Assembly: GCF_030145145.1 (NCBI RefSeq) | Contig: NZ_JAQYWD010000022.1 | Location: 1 to 64,000, forward strand | Direction of reading: 5' to 3' | Origin: Desulfobacula sp. | Lineage (GTDB): Bacteria; Desulfobacterota; Desulfobacteria; Desulfobacterales; Desulfobacteraceae | Length of the DNA stretch: 64,000 nt | Shown here: one piece after another, positions 25,522 through 35,853 of the stretch | Layout of the letters: every line of letters starts with the position of its first letter | Numbering within the stretch: the stretch's first letter is position 1 | Notes under the pieces: generated by a model | Database searches by the model: none | What the model was told of the DNA's origin: nothing | The model's input: only the letters and a program-made list of their open reading frames with translations | Program-made: the position numbers and the translations under genes

Positions 25522-26561
25522 AATGCCCGGTTATTGCGGTTGCATTAAGTGGTGGTGTTGATTCCCTTGTTTCGGGCTTTCGCCTGAAACAGAAATATAG
25601 TCATATTTTTGGCCTGCATTTCACAACCGGATATGAACGAGAGCCGGTAGATCTTGACCTGCTCGAGAAACAGTTGGGGTTTCCGGTTACCGGTATTGAT
25701 CTTTCCGACGCGTTTGAACGAAAGGTGGTGGCGTATTTTATCCAGACCTATCTTGAAGGAAAAACCCCAAACCCCTGTATTGTCTGCAACAAAGAAATAA
25801 AATTCGGTGAACTGCTCAGGCAGGCCCGGAAAATGGGGGCGGATTTTCTGGCCACAGGGCACTATGCCACCGTCATCAACTCCATTTCTTGTCCAGACAA
25901 AAAAATATCCCATTGCTATCTTGAAAAAGGGACGGACCCGTTAAAAGACCAGAGCTACTTTCTTTCCCTGTTGTCCTCTGACCAACTGAAACACATCATT
26001 TTGCCCCTGGCAGGCATGACAAAAGAGGCGGTAAGGCAATTTGCCGATGCACACCATCTTACCCCCTGTCACCCCAGTGAAAGCCAGGATATCTGTTTTA
26101 TACATGACAACAATTTTCCGGGTTTTATTCTTCAAAAAAAACGCCTTTCTCCGATACCCGGTAATATTATCGACCCGAATGGAAAAATAGTGGGTCGCCA
26201 CAAGGGGCTTCATAAATTTACCATTGGACAAAGACGCGGCATCGACTGTCCTGCAAGTGAACCCTATTATGTTCAACAGATTGATGTTAAAAACAATCTG
26301 TTGAAAGTCTGCTTTAAACGAGATCTGTCCGGCAAAGCATTCACCATCCGTCACATCAATTGGAATTTTTCAGATCAAAAAATCATCCCTGATATTATGA
26401 CGAAAATTAGATACAGTCACAAGGGTGCCTTATCCACCCTTTATTTGAACGGATCTTCAGGAAAAGTGGTATTTGATGAACCTCAAAATGCCATTACACC
26501 CGGTCAGACGGCTGTATTTTATAAAGATACCCGGGTGTTGGGAGCGGGCATGATACAATGA
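25518..26561 (+). CDS. mnmA: tRNA-specific 2-thiouridylase MnmA
   Basis: The product is 347 aa from the ATG at 25518, which overlaps the TGA of the NIL-ferredoxin gene. The PP-loop ATP-binding motif ALSGGVDSLVSGF is at residues ~9-21. NPCIVCNKEIKFG (residues ~85-97) gives a CxxC in place of the single catalytic Cys region of E. coli (NPDILC), and the second catalytic Cys is in SESQDICFI. This three-cysteine arrangement fits the group proposed to bind a [4Fe-4S] cluster. The enzyme activates U34 of tRNA-Lys/Glu/Gln and inserts sulfur to make s2U. Its stop overlaps the next start (ATGA at 26558). No iscS or tusA gene is adjacent. Confidence 0.95.
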   Translation: MKCPVIAVALSGGVDSLVSGFRLKQKYSHIFGLHFTTGYEREPVDLDLLEKQLGFPVTGIDLSDAFERKVVAYFIQTYLEGKTPNPCIVCNKEIKFGELLRQARKMGADFLATGHYATVINSISCPDKKISHCYLEKGTDPLKDQSYFLSLLSSDQLKHIILPLAGMTKEAVRQFADAHHLTPCHPSESQDICFIHDNNFPGFILQKKRLSPIPGNIIDPNGKIVGRHKGLHKFTIGQRRGIDCPASEPYYVQQIDVKNNLLKVCFKRDLSGKAFTIRHINWNFSDQKIIPDIMTKIRYSHKGALSTLYLNGSSGKVVFDEPQNAITPGQTAVFYKDTRVLGAGMIQ

Positions 26562-27886
26562 AAACATTTTATATCACAACCTTAGGGTGCAAAGTCAATC
26601 AATATGAAAGTGATGGCATTGCATTGAGCCTTGAACGACAGGGCTGGGTAAAAGGCAAAAAAAAAGAACTGTCAGATGTTTGCATTATCAACACCTGCGC
26701 GGTCACATCCAAGGCGGGTATGCAGTCAAGGCAGGCCATTCGTAAAGCGATCAGGGAAAATCCAGATGCCACCATTATTGCCACGGGATGCCATGCCCAG
26801 ACCGACCCTGACCAAATACGAAAAATTGTCCAGATGGCCCAGCAGGGCCAGATCATCTGCCATAAAGACAAAACTCAAATTCCAAGCCATATTACTGCTC
26901 TTTGTGAAAACACATCCCCCCTGAGGTTTCAAAAAACCGATCACAGCAACACAAATACCTTTCACAGCTTTGATACGGCGGTAAAAGGCGATATGACACG
27001 GGCATATCTTAAGATACAGGATGGGTGTAATGCATTTTGCACCTATTGTATTGTGCCCTATGCCAGGGGATCTTCAGTGAGCATGCCGGAAAAACAGGTG
27101 TTTCATCATTTAAACGAGCTGAATGATGCCGGATTCAAAGAGGTGATTCTTACCGGAATCCATGCGGGTATGTATGGCCTTGACCTTGAAAAAAAATCAT
27201 CCCTGCTGCAATTGCTGGAAAAAATAAATGACCAGAAACCGGTACACCGGATCAGACTCAGTTCCATTGAACCCGGTGAGATCAATGAGGGGATTATAAA
27301 TCTTGCCAGACCTGGAAATATTTTATGTGATCATTTCCATATTCCCCTGCAATCCGGGGATGATGATATCTTAAAAAAAATGAAACGGCCCTATGATGTC
27401 GCGTATTTTAAAGACATGATTCACAAACTTTATGACACCATACCCACTGTTGGCATTGGGGTGGATACATTAATCGGGTTCCCTTCAGAAACCGACAAAC
27501 AGTTTGAAAATACCTATAAACTCATTGAAAGCCTTCCCATCTCCTATCTTCATGTTTTCCCCTTTTCTGCCAGGAAAGGAACTGCTGCCTATCATTTTGA
27601 TCACAAGGTGGATGCCACGGTCATCAAGGACCGGTGTGCAAGAATGCGACGGCTTGACAAAACCAAGCGAAAGGCCTTTCTTGAAAGCAACCTGAACCGG
27701 ACCCTCCAGGGCCTTGTCCAGCATACGGCTGACCCGGAAACCGGCCTGCTCAAGGCAGTGACATCCAACTATTTAACCGTCTTCCTGAACAATAGCCATG
27801 ACCTTAAAGGAAAAATTGTTGATCTTATCCCTGAACAGTGTGATAGTCAGATGAACCCTATGGGAAAAATCATAGCAGAATCATAA
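26558..27886 (+). CDS. mtaB: tRNA N6-threonylcarbamoyladenosine methylthiotransferase MtaB
   Basis: The product is 442 aa. An N-terminal UPF0004 domain has TLGCKVNQYESDG, CAVTSK and ATGCHAQ, whose cysteines bind the auxiliary cluster. The radical SAM motif CNAFCTYCIVPYARG follows at ~155. A C-terminal TRAM-like domain ends the protein. MtaB adds a methylthio group to t6A37 in tRNAs reading ANN codons. The adjacent ATGA overlap with mnmA makes a tRNA-sulfuration operon: mnmA thiolates position 34, MtaB position 37 of the anticodon loop. The next gene begins about 20 bp downstream. Confidence 0.95.
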   Translation: MKTFYITTLGCKVNQYESDGIALSLERQGWVKGKKKELSDVCIINTCAVTSKAGMQSRQAIRKAIRENPDATIIATGCHAQTDPDQIRKIVQMAQQGQIICHKDKTQIPSHITALCENTSPLRFQKTDHSNTNTFHSFDTAVKGDMTRAYLKIQDGCNAFCTYCIVPYARGSSVSMPEKQVFHHLNELNDAGFKEVILTGIHAGMYGLDLEKKSSLLQLLEKINDQKPVHRIRLSSIEPGEINEGIINLARPGNILCDHFHIPLQSGDDDILKKMKRPYDVAYFKDMIHKLYDTIPTVGIGVDTLIGFPSETDKQFENTYKLIESLPISYLHVFPFSARKGTAAYHFDHKVDATVIKDRCARMRRLDKTKRKAFLESNLNRTLQGLVQHTADPETGLLKAVTSNYLTVFLNNSHDLKGKIVDLIPEQCDSQMNPMGKIIAES

Positions 27887-27905
27887 AATAGTGGAGATGT
27901 ACACA

Positions 27906-28970
27906 ATGGAAGATATTTACAAACAACTGGCCATCCACCTTGATAACACGCCCAGTGGTTTTCCGGCAACTGAATCAGGGGTTGAACTGAGGATTTTAAA
28001 ACAGCTGTTCACAAAGGAAGAGGCAACCCTTGCCCTGTCCCTTGTCTTGATGCTTGAAACGGCTGAAGCCATCGGCCAAAGAGCCCAAAAAGACCCCAAA
28101 GAGATTGAGCCCCTGCTCATTGAAATGGGTAAAAAAGGATTGATTATCCATGTGCACAGAAATGGGGTGAACACCTTCATGCTTCTCCATTTTGTCGTCG
28201 GGATATGGGAATACCAGGTCAACCGACTTACCCGGGAACTGATCAAGGATTTTAATGAATATGTTCCCCACCTGATCAAAAGCCAGTATCAAAACAAAAC
28301 CCAGCAGTTGCGGGTCGTACCGGTTGCCAAGGCCGTCAACACAGAGCTGAATATCATGGATTATGAACAAGTTGAAAACATTATCAAATCTCAATCCAAA
28401 ATTCTTGTGGCTCCCTGCATCTGCAGGCGAGAACACGCCATGGTAGGCAAGGGCTGCGGGAAACTCAGTGAATCCTGTTTGATTTTTGGTGGGGGGGCCT
28501 ATATTTATGAAAGCCGGGGGATTGGCCGAACCATTTCCCAGGAAGAGGCATTGAATATTGTCAAAGAAGGGGTTAAACAAGGCCTTGTTCCCCAGCCATC
28601 CAATGCAAAAAAACCGTTAAATATCTGTCTTTGCTGCAGTTGCTGCTGCCAGATCCTGAAAAACATAAAAGAATTTGAGGCACCGGCCAAAATCGTCAGT
28701 TCCAATTTCCAGGCCAGGGTCGATGAAGAGGAATGTACAGGATGCCAGGCCTGTGAAGAGATCTGTCCCATGGATGCCATAGAAATGGATGAAAAGAAAA
28801 TAGTTGCCAGGGTCGACTTAAACCGGTGTATTGGATGCGGGCTGTGTGTCACTGCCTGTGAGTTTGATGCAGTGTCTCTCAAAGACAAGTCGGAAACGGA
28901 ACGGATAGAACCCCCGGCAAACCTGGTAGAAACCTACATGAACATTGCCATGGAAAAAGGCCTTTTTTAA
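27906..28970 (+). CDS. 4Fe-4S ferredoxin-domain protein with helical N-terminus
   Basis: The product is 354 aa from the ATG at 27906, eight bases after GGAGA; an in-frame GTG at 27891 is less likely. Residues ~1-160 are helical and lack motifs. Cysteine-rich segments follow: APCICRREHAMVGKGCGK near 175 and CLCCSCCCQI near 250. Two [4Fe-4S] motifs come last, CTGCQACEEICP (~285) and CIGCGLCVTACE (~315). It is soluble and likely an electron carrier or an Fe-S-dependent oxidoreductase subunit. It is downstream of mnmA-mtaB in the same direction, so may supply electrons to those enzymes (inference only). Similar proteins are common in sulfate reducers but their role is unknown. Confidence 0.85.
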   Translation: MEDIYKQLAIHLDNTPSGFPATESGVELRILKQLFTKEEATLALSLVLMLETAEAIGQRAQKDPKEIEPLLIEMGKKGLIIHVHRNGVNTFMLLHFVVGIWEYQVNRLTRELIKDFNEYVPHLIKSQYQNKTQQLRVVPVAKAVNTELNIMDYEQVENIIKSQSKILVAPCICRREHAMVGKGCGKLSESCLIFGGGAYIYESRGIGRTISQEEALNIVKEGVKQGLVPQPSNAKKPLNICLCCSCCCQILKNIKEFEAPAKIVSSNFQARVDEEECTGCQACEEICPMDAIEMDEKKIVARVDLNRCIGCGLCVTACEFDAVSLKDKSETERIEPPANLVETYMNIAMEKGLF

Positions 28971-28983
28971 CCGCCCGGGTCCC

Positions 28984-29748
28984 TTAGATTCCCCGTTCTT
29001 TTTTTATACTGTCATAGGCTTCCTGGATTTCTTTAAATTTATCATTGGCAAATTTGATAAACTCTTCAGGAAGCCCTTTGGCTTCAATTTTGTCCGGATG
29101 GTATTCGGTAACAAGCTTTCGATACTGTTTTTTTATCTCTTCGTTGGATGAGGTCTCATCACATTTCAACACACTATAATATTTATTGGTCTCTCTAACA
29201 TACTTTGATTTAAGCCGTGCAAAGCTTGACGGGGAATAATTAAAAATCCGTGTGGCGGATAAGAGCATGAATTCTTCTTTACTTGAAATACCGCCGTCTG
29301 CAGCAGACACCCTTAAAAGGATATCCATCATCAGCTCAATGATCTGGGGTTGGGTCTTAAATACCGAATAAAACTGGATGGCGAATGCATCAAAACTTTC
29401 CGTAGAATTGATTGCCTGTCTGAAAATATTAATTGCCATCTGTTGACTGTTGACATCCAGTTGAAGATCCCGTTTCATAAACGTATCAATGGCAGAAATT
29501 TCATCTTCAGATATGGTACCGTCTGCCTTGGAAATTTTGGCCAGCATGGAAAACGCGGCCGTGAAAAAAACAAGCTGGGCCTCCTCATTTGAAGAGAGTG
29601 ACACCTGTGCTCCAGGTCTTGAAGAAAGATAGACCTGCTCTTGTTTATCCACAAATGCATGGCCGAATGCCGCACCTGCAACAGCACCCAAAGGACCACC
29701 CAAGGCGAAACCGATGGTTCCCCCGATCATTTTGCCCAGCCAGCTCAT
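28984..29748 (-). CDS. djlA: DjlA-like co-chaperone (TerB-like domain plus J domain)
   Basis: The product is 254 aa. The N-terminus has a glycine-rich membrane-insertion segment (IGGTIGFALGGPLGAVAG) typical of DjlA. The middle (~65-165) is a TerB-like helical domain: KADGTISEDEISAID and SAADGGISSKEE are acidic motifs in the metal-binding style. The C-terminus (~190-254) is a DnaJ domain with the HPDK motif (EYHPDK) that stimulates the DnaK ATPase. It is convergent with the ferredoxin gene, 14 bp away, and divergent from the small membrane-protein gene. Confidence 0.92.
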   Translation of the reverse strand: MSWLGKMIGGTIGFALGGPLGAVAGAAFGHAFVDKQEQVYLSSRPGAQVSLSSNEEAQLVFFTAAFSMLAKISKADGTISEDEISAIDTFMKRDLQLDVNSQQMAINIFRQAINSTESFDAFAIQFYSVFKTQPQIIELMMDILLRVSAADGGISSKEEFMLLSATRIFNYSPSSFARLKSKYVRETNKYYSVLKCDETSSNEEIKKQYRKLVTEYHPDKIEAKGLPEEFIKFANDKFKEIQEAYDSIKKERGI

Positions 29749-29856
29749 TTAGTTTCCTTTCAAAAAAAAATCAAATTCCTTGTTTCATTTTCAAAGATTA
29801 TATATATACACGAATGCGTTGTGCGTCAAACGATTAACCCAACAAAATTGAGTGTT

Positions 29857-30114
29857 ATGCTGCTTAAAAAAATTATTGGACTGACTATCATTCTTCTTAA
29901 TATAGCAGGTTTTGGATTTTTACTCTATAGCGCAGGCAGGATACTAAAGGATAAATATCTATCCAAAAAACACATCATCAAAAGTCGACAACCCCCTGGC
30001 AAAAAAAAAGAACCTAAAATTGTAAATGATGATATAATACCGGACGAAGATGATTTGTTAAAGGATATGGATTTATCAGATCTGGACAATATAAAATTTG
30101 ATGACTTTGAATAA
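29857..30114 (+). CDS. Small membrane-anchored acidic-tail protein
   Basis: The product is 85 aa from the ATG at 29857; the frame continues upstream through djlA leader sequence without a ribosome site. One N-terminal transmembrane helix (~residues 6-26, IIGLTIILLNIAGFGFLLY) is followed by a basic stretch and an acidic C-terminal tail (DIIPDEDDLLKDMDLSDLD). No family is recognised. The ribosome site is weak. It lies 13 bp before the BON lipoprotein gene and is probably co-transcribed with it. Confidence 0.6.
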   Translation: MLLKKIIGLTIILLNIAGFGFLLYSAGRILKDKYLSKKHIIKSRQPPGKKKEPKIVNDDIIPDEDDLLKDMDLSDLDNIKFDDFE

Positions 30115-30127
30115 AGGAAGATAAAAA

Positions 30128-30706
30128 ATGAATACCCGATATTTGCTTTTCCCTTTTGCAGTGGCAACCCTTTTGATGCTTACCGGATGTGGTGCTGCAG
30201 TGGTTGGTGGTGCGGCCTATGGGGGGTATAAAGGAGCGACAGACAAACGATCCATTGGTACCATGGTGGATGATTCGGTTATCTCCACAACCGTTAAATC
30301 CAAAATGATCGCTGATGAATTTATCAAAGCCCGACATATTGATGTAGATGTACTGAATGGTGTGGTCTACCTGATCGGCGTGGTTGACTCTTCATTTCAA
30401 CGAAGAATGGCAGCAGATATCGCCCGGGGAGTTGAGGGGGTAAGGCGCGTTGAAAACCAGCTCGTTATCGGTGAAACCAGTGCTGGAAAGCTTTTCGATG
30501 ATACGTTTTTGACCAGTAAAATCAAAACAGAACTGTTAAAAACCCCGGATATCAGATCAACCAATATTGACGTCGATACCAACAATAATGTGGTCACATT
30601 GACGGGTATTGTTAAATCTCAAATGGAAAAAGACAAGATCCTGAATATTGTGCGACGCGTGTCTGGAGACCGGAAGATTGTTGACAATTTGACCCTGGGC
30701 AACTAA
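30128..30706 (+). CDS. BON-domain outer-membrane lipoprotein (DolP/OsmY-like)
   Basis: The product is 192 aa. The signal peptide ends in a lipobox (LLMLTGC), then a Gly/Ala-rich linker (AAVVGGAAYGGYKGATDKRS) and two BON domains (~55-115, ~125-190), each starting with a VDDSV/DDTFLTSKIKTEL-type helix. This is the architecture of DolP (YraP), which binds phospholipids at the outer membrane and supports envelope integrity. AAAGGAAG precedes the ATG. It is convergent with dnaE, with only 3 bp between the stops. Confidence 0.92.
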   Translation: MNTRYLLFPFAVATLLMLTGCGAAVVGGAAYGGYKGATDKRSIGTMVDDSVISTTVKSKMIADEFIKARHIDVDVLNGVVYLIGVVDSSFQRRMAADIARGVEGVRRVENQLVIGETSAGKLFDDTFLTSKIKTELLKTPDIRSTNIDVDTNNNVVTLTGIVKSQMEKDKILNIVRRVSGDRKIVDNLTLGN

Positions 30707-30709
30707 AGT

Positions 30710-33700
30710 TTAATTTTTCAGCCAGGGTTTCTTTTTCTTTTGTTTTTCTTTAACCGGGGCGCATCGGGTTTCACTGGCACCCTTGCCCAACAGGTCGTCC
30801 ACCCGGGCAAAAAAGGAAGGATCAGAAGAGGTATTATAGTCATCCGAAAGTTTGATCAGTACCGGTGGTTTATCCTCTAATTCAATTTTTAAACACGCAG
30901 TACACTCCCCTGGGAATGCTTCAATAATGGACTTGAGTTTCTCCAGGATATCCGGCGGCGCATCCTGGGCGGGCAATTTGATCAATACGCCATTGGTCCA
31001 CTCGGCAGAGGCCCGTTCAATGGGGACAATTTTTTCGGCCACAAGCTTTACACTGTTTTCTTTCTTTTGAACCTCTGCTTCAAGAATAACAATCTCCTCA
31101 TTTTCCAGCAGGATGTGGGTTTTTGCATAAAGATTTGGGAATACCACAACTTCAATGCTGCCGGACTGGTCCTCAATGGCGGAGAATGCCATCATGTCCC
31201 CTTTTTTGGTTTTGTGAACCTTAAGGATTTTTAGAAATCCACCCATGCGGATCATTCGACCATCCGCTATATCCTGGATAGTGATGGAATTCACAGTGGT
31301 ATACGTTTGAAGGGTCTGTTGGTATTTATCAAGGGGATGCCCGGTAACATAAAATCCCAGGGACTCTTTTTCCAGGGACAACAGCATGTTGTCATCCCAT
31401 TCTTCAATATCCGGCAGCCTGGGCGTGCTCACGGGAAGTGCCGTTCCCATATTTGAATCTGCAAACAAATCCAGCTGAGCATCTGCTCGTTCCTTTTGCA
31501 TTCGTGATCCATGCTCCAGCGCATCTTCTAAAACCGCCATCATCTGGCTGCGCCGGGTATGGGTTGAATCAAATGCACCACACTTGATCAGGGCTTCAAG
31601 GACTTTTTTATTTACCTTGCTGACATTCACCCGTTCACAAAAATCATACATACTTTCGTATTCAGGCGCTTCAGTTCTGGATTCAACAATGGAATCAATG
31701 GCGGCTTCACCGACATTCTTCACGGCTGCCAGACCGAACCGGATACACCCGTCAGACACGATAAAATGAGCATCACTCTTGTTCACATCCGGCGGCAGCA
31801 CCTTTATGCCATGGCTCCGGCATTCATCCATATACTTAATCACTGCATCAGAATTATTTCTTTCACTGGTCATTAAGGCGGCAATAAACTCAAGGGCAAA
31901 ATTGGCTTTTAAATAAGCGGTTTGATAGGCAATAAGGGCATATGCCGCACTATGGGATTTATTAAAACCGTACCCGCCAAACTTTTCCATTAAATCGAAT
32001 AGTTCAGCTGCCTTTTTAAGATCATGATTGTTCTCTTTGGCCCCTTTGAGGAAAAGTTCACGATGGGCTTCCATCATGGCCACAATCTTTTTTCCCATGG
32101 CCTTTCGAAGCCCGTCTGCATCTGCCATTGAATAATTGGCCAGTACGCTGGCAATTTTCATGACCTGTTCCTGGTACAGAATCACCCCATAGGTTTCTTT
32201 TAATACCGGTTCCAGTTCCTCAAACAGGTACACCACTTCTTCCCGCCCATGTCTTCGTTCCACATAGGTGTCGGCCATGCCGCTGTCAAGGGGCCCGGGC
32301 CGATACAGGGCCACCAGGGCAACAATATCGGAAAAGCTTGCCGGTTTAAGTCTTAAAATCAAATCCTTCATGCCGGAACTTTCAAGCTGAAAAACGCCGG
32401 TAGTGTCTGCGTTCTGCAACAGCTCAAAGGTTTTGGCATCTGTGTAATCAAGGTTTAAAAGGTCTGGGGGTGTTTTCCCCTGCTTTTCGATCAACTCGAT
32501 ACAATTTTTGATAACCGTAAGGTTCCTCAACCCCAGGAAATCAAACTTGACCAGCCCCAGTTTTTCAACATAATTCATATCGAACTGGGTCACGGTCTCC
32601 CCCTCTTTACCTTTATACAAGGGGAGATATTCATTCAAGGGTTTATCTGAGACCACCACACCGGCTGCATGGGTGGATGCATGCCTTGGCAGTCCTTCTA
32701 ACAGAAGGGCAACTTCAAGCATCTGGGTCTTTTCTTCGGATTCAGCACATTTTTCCCGGATCTTCGGGACGTCTTCAATGGCATGGGTGAGGTTTTTGGC
32801 ATTATCCGGGATCATTTTTGCAATTTCATCCACCTCGGATAAAAGAACGCCAATGGCCCTTCCCACATCCCTGATGACCGCCTTGGCCTTCAGCCGCCCA
32901 AAGGTAATAATCTGGCAGACATACTCAGGACCGCCATACCGGTCTATGGTATATTTGTACACCTGATCCCGGCCCTCGATGCAAAAATCCACATCAATAT
33001 CCGGCATGCTGATACGGGATGGATTCAAGAATCGTTCAAATATCAATCCATGTTCAATGGGGTCCAGTGCTGTAATTCCCATGGCATAGGCCACCATGGA
33101 TCCGGCAGCAGAGCCCCTTCCAGGACCCACCGGTACATTTATTTTTTTTGAGTATTCGATAAAATCAGCAACAATCAAAAAATATCCGGGAAATCCCATG
33201 TCAAGAATGACACCGATTTCATAGGCAATTCGATCCCTGTAAGCCTGTTCGTCAATGTCCGGGTTTGATGCCTTGATGACTTTCAGCCGTTCTTCAAACC
33301 CTTCCATGGCCTTCTGCTGAAAAAGATCATCCTCAGACACGTCTTCAGACTGAGCGTATCGCGGGAAATGATAGGTTTTGTCATCAAATTCAACATTGCA
33401 TCTATCGACCACTTTTCTTGTATTCTCAATGGCACCGGGATACTCGCCAAACGAGTGGATCATCTCCTGGGGAGACTTAAAATAGAGCTGGTCAGAGTCA
33501 AATTTAAACCGATTCTGATTGTTAACCGTATCCCCTGTCTGGATGCACAGCAGTATCTCATGGGCCTTGTCATCGCCCTTGGAAAGATAGTGACAGTCAT
33601 TGGTGGCCACAATGGGAATGGACAGTCGCTGACTGATGTCAAGGATACCGGCGTTCACCTTGTGCTGAATATCCATTCCATTTTCCTGGACTTCCAGAAA

Positions 33701-34225
33701 GAAATTATCTTCACCAAAGGTGTTCTGGTAAAACCTGACAGCATCCTCTGCTGCATCCATTTTGTTCTGGAGAATATTCTTGGGGATATCCCCTTTAAGG
33801 CAGGCAGAAAGCCCGATCAACCCTTTTGAATGGTTGACCAGAAGGTCTTTATCAATCCTGGGTTTATAGTAAAAGCCCTTGAGTTGCGCAATGGAAACCA
33901 GTTTGCAAAGGTTGGCATATCCTTCACGATCCCTGGCCAGAAGAACCAAATGGCTCAATCCCTTGGCATCCATCTGGGTGCGGTCATTCAATGTCCGTGG
34001 TGCAACATAGACCTCGCATCCAATGACGGGTTTGATGGATTCTTTCCGGGCTTTTTCATAAAACTCAGCCACACCGAACATGGTACCGTGATCGGTCATG
34101 GATACGGCATCCATACCATATTCATGGCATTTCTTGAACAGGGAGTCCAGCCTTATGGCACCATCAAGAAGCGAATACTCGGTATGAAGATGAAGATGAT
34201 AAAATGGTGACGTGATGTTGGTCAT
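30710..34225 (-). CDS. dnaE: DNA polymerase III alpha subunit DnaE
   Basis: The product is 1171 aa, the full length of DnaE1. An N-terminal PHP domain (HLHTEYSLLDGAIRL, MTDHGTMFG), the catalytic acidic motif MPDIDVDFC (two of three active Asp), and LYQEQVMKIA in the fingers are visible. A C-terminal OB-fold (IRMGGFLKILKVHKTKKGDMMAF) and an internal helix-hairpin-helix follow. It polymerises DNA in the replisome. guaB is upstream with a 5-bp gap, suggesting co-transcription guaB-dnaE. The ATG is preceded by AGGA. Confidence 0.97.
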   Translation of the reverse strand: MTNITSPFYHLHLHTEYSLLDGAIRLDSLFKKCHEYGMDAVSMTDHGTMFGVAEFYEKARKESIKPVIGCEVYVAPRTLNDRTQMDAKGLSHLVLLARDREGYANLCKLVSIAQLKGFYYKPRIDKDLLVNHSKGLIGLSACLKGDIPKNILQNKMDAAEDAVRFYQNTFGEDNFFLEVQENGMDIQHKVNAGILDISQRLSIPIVATNDCHYLSKGDDKAHEILLCIQTGDTVNNQNRFKFDSDQLYFKSPQEMIHSFGEYPGAIENTRKVVDRCNVEFDDKTYHFPRYAQSEDVSEDDLFQQKAMEGFEERLKVIKASNPDIDEQAYRDRIAYEIGVILDMGFPGYFLIVADFIEYSKKINVPVGPGRGSAAGSMVAYAMGITALDPIEHGLIFERFLNPSRISMPDIDVDFCIEGRDQVYKYTIDRYGGPEYVCQIITFGRLKAKAVIRDVGRAIGVLLSEVDEIAKMIPDNAKNLTHAIEDVPKIREKCAESEEKTQMLEVALLLEGLPRHASTHAAGVVVSDKPLNEYLPLYKGKEGETVTQFDMNYVEKLGLVKFDFLGLRNLTVIKNCIELIEKQGKTPPDLLNLDYTDAKTFELLQNADTTGVFQLESSGMKDLILRLKPASFSDIVALVALYRPGPLDSGMADTYVERRHGREEVVYLFEELEPVLKETYGVILYQEQVMKIASVLANYSMADADGLRKAMGKKIVAMMEAHRELFLKGAKENNHDLKKAAELFDLMEKFGGYGFNKSHSAAYALIAYQTAYLKANFALEFIAALMTSERNNSDAVIKYMDECRSHGIKVLPPDVNKSDAHFIVSDGCIRFGLAAVKNVGEAAIDSIVESRTEAPEYESMYDFCERVNVSKVNKKVLEALIKCGAFDSTHTRRSQMMAVLEDALEHGSRMQKERADAQLDLFADSNMGTALPVSTPRLPDIEEWDDNMLLSLEKESLGFYVTGHPLDKYQQTLQTYTTVNSITIQDIADGRMIRMGGFLKILKVHKTKKGDMMAFSAIEDQSGSIEVVVFPNLYAKTHILLENEEIVILEAEVQKKENSVKLVAEKIVPIERASAEWTNGVLIKLPAQDAPPDILEKLKSIIEAFPGECTACLKIELEDKPPVLIKLSDDYNTSSDPSFFARVDDLLGKGASETRCAPVKEKQKKKKPWLKN

Positions 34226-34230
34226 TCCTG

Positions 34231-35700
34231 TTAGCGACTCTCAACCCTGTAGTTTGGTGCTTCTTTGGTAATAATCACATCATGCACATGGCTTTCCTTC
34301 AGCCCTGCCGAACTGATTCGAATAAATTTTGCCTTTTTCTGCAGTTCATCAATGGTCGCGGCTCCCAGGTATCCCATACCGGCTTTAAGACCGCCGATCA
34401 TCTGGGTAATGTTCTCTTTAATGGTTCCTCTGTAGGGGATTCTGCCAACAATCCCTTCGGGAACCAATTCGTCATCTTCGCCGGTATCTTTCTGATAATA
34501 GCGGTCTGAACTGCCTTTTTTCATGGCCTCAACAGACCCCATTCCCCTGTATGCCTTGTAGGACCGCCCCTGGTAGAGAACAATTTCACCCGGGCTTTCC
34601 TGGGTACCGGCCAGAAGTGTTCCCAGCATGACAGAATCCGCCCCTGCACCCAGGGCTTTTGCAATATCACCGGAAAATTTGATTCCCCCGTCAGCAATAA
34701 TCGGAACACCGGTGGCCTTTGCAATTTCGTTACAATTCCGTATGGCTGTCAACTGAGGCACACCGACCCCGGCAACAATCCGGGTGGTGCAAATGGATCC
34801 CGGCCCGATACCGATTTTAACAGCATCCACGCCCGCATCTATTAAGGCTTTTGCCCCAGCCTCCATGGCCACATTTCCCGCAACAAGCTGGCAATCCGGA
34901 AAGGCCTGTTTAATTTTCTGGATGGCGTCAATGACATTTTGTGAATGGCCATGGGACGTATCAATGACCAGCGCATCTGCTCCTGCCCGCAACAATGCCT
35001 CTACCCGTTGCATCATATCAGACCCCACACCAATAGCGGCACCAGCCCTTAACCGGCCCAGAGAATCTTTGCAGGCATTGGGATATTTTTTAATTTTTTC
35101 AATATCTTTGATGGTGATCAACCCTTTGAGCTTGCCTTCTTTATCCACGACAAGGAGCTTCTCAATTCTATGCCGGTGCAACATGATCTTGGATTCTTCA
35201 AGGGTACATTTTTCCGGAACCGTCACAAGATTTTCAGTGGTCATCACTGCTCTGGCAGGTTTTTCCAACTGAGTCTCAAACCGTAGATCCCTATTGGTCA
35301 CAATGCCGACAAGTTTATCCCCCTCGGTCACGGGAATACCTGAAATCCTGTATTTGGCCATAATATTTAATACTTCTGAAATAGACACATCCGGATGGAT
35401 CGTAATAGGATCAACAATCATTCCGCTTTCTGATTTTTTAACCCGATCAACTTCAATGGCCTGCTCTTCAATACTCAGATTTCGGTGGATAAACCCCAAC
35501 CCCCCTGCCCTGGCCATACTGATGGCGGTCAAGGCTTCGGTAACTGTATCCATGGCAGCACTGACAATGGGGATATTTAATTCAAGTCCTTTGGTCAAAC
35601 GCGTGCGGGTCTGGACTGCATCCGGCAGGATGGCTGAATAATCGGGTAATAGAAGGACATCATCAAATGACAATCCTTCATCGGATAATATTTTAGACAT
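34231..35700 (-). CDS. guaB: Inosine-5'-monophosphate dehydrogenase GuaB
   Basis: The product is 489 aa. The N-terminal catalytic barrel begins [12 protein letters not shown]; a CBS pair occupies ~95-210; the catalytic Cys loop is [20 protein letters not shown]; phosphate binding is [18 protein letters not shown]. It oxidises IMP to XMP with NAD, the committed step to GMP. A strong ribosome site (GGAGG) precedes the ATG at 35700. dnaE follows after 5 bp. No guaA is present in the window. Confidence 0.97.
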   Translation of the reverse strand: MSKILSDEGLSFDDVLLLPDYSAILPDAVQTRTRLTKGLELNIPIVSAAMDTVTEALTAISMARAGGLGFIHRNLSIEEQAIEVDRVKKSESGMIVDPITIHPDVSISEVLNIMAKYRISGIPVTEGDKLVGIVTNRDLRFETQLEKPARAVMTTENLVTVPEKCTLEESKIMLHRHRIEKLLVVDKEGKLKGLITIKDIEKIKKYPNACKDSLGRLRAGAAIGVGSDMMQRVEALLRAGADALVIDTSHGHSQNVIDAIQKIKQAFPDCQLVAGNVAMEAGAKALIDAGVDAVKIGIGPGSICTTRIVAGVGVPQLTAIRNCNEIAKATGVPIIADGGIKFSGDIAKALGAGADSVMLGTLLAGTQESPGEIVLYQGRSYKAYRGMGSVEAMKKGSSDRYYQKDTGEDDELVPEGIVGRIPYRGTIKENITQMIGGLKAGMGYLGAATIDELQKKAKFIRISSAGLKESHVHDVIITKEAPNYRVESR

Positions 35701-35853
35701 AAGTTAACCTCCAGAAAGGGAAATGTTTATTGATACTATCAGACTGACAATTGAATGGGGTATTAAACCGCCAGCCCTATTTGAAAGCAAATGAGTATAT
35801 AAACACGTACTCTTACCAAAAATCAGATTTTTTGGCAAGGTCAAATTCAGATC

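Noticed and set aside
29641-29856. Longer N-terminus for the small membrane protein
   Set aside because: The extension overlaps the djlA 5' end on the other strand, is low-complexity and lacks a ribosome site. The ATG at 29857 directly precedes a clear transmembrane helix.
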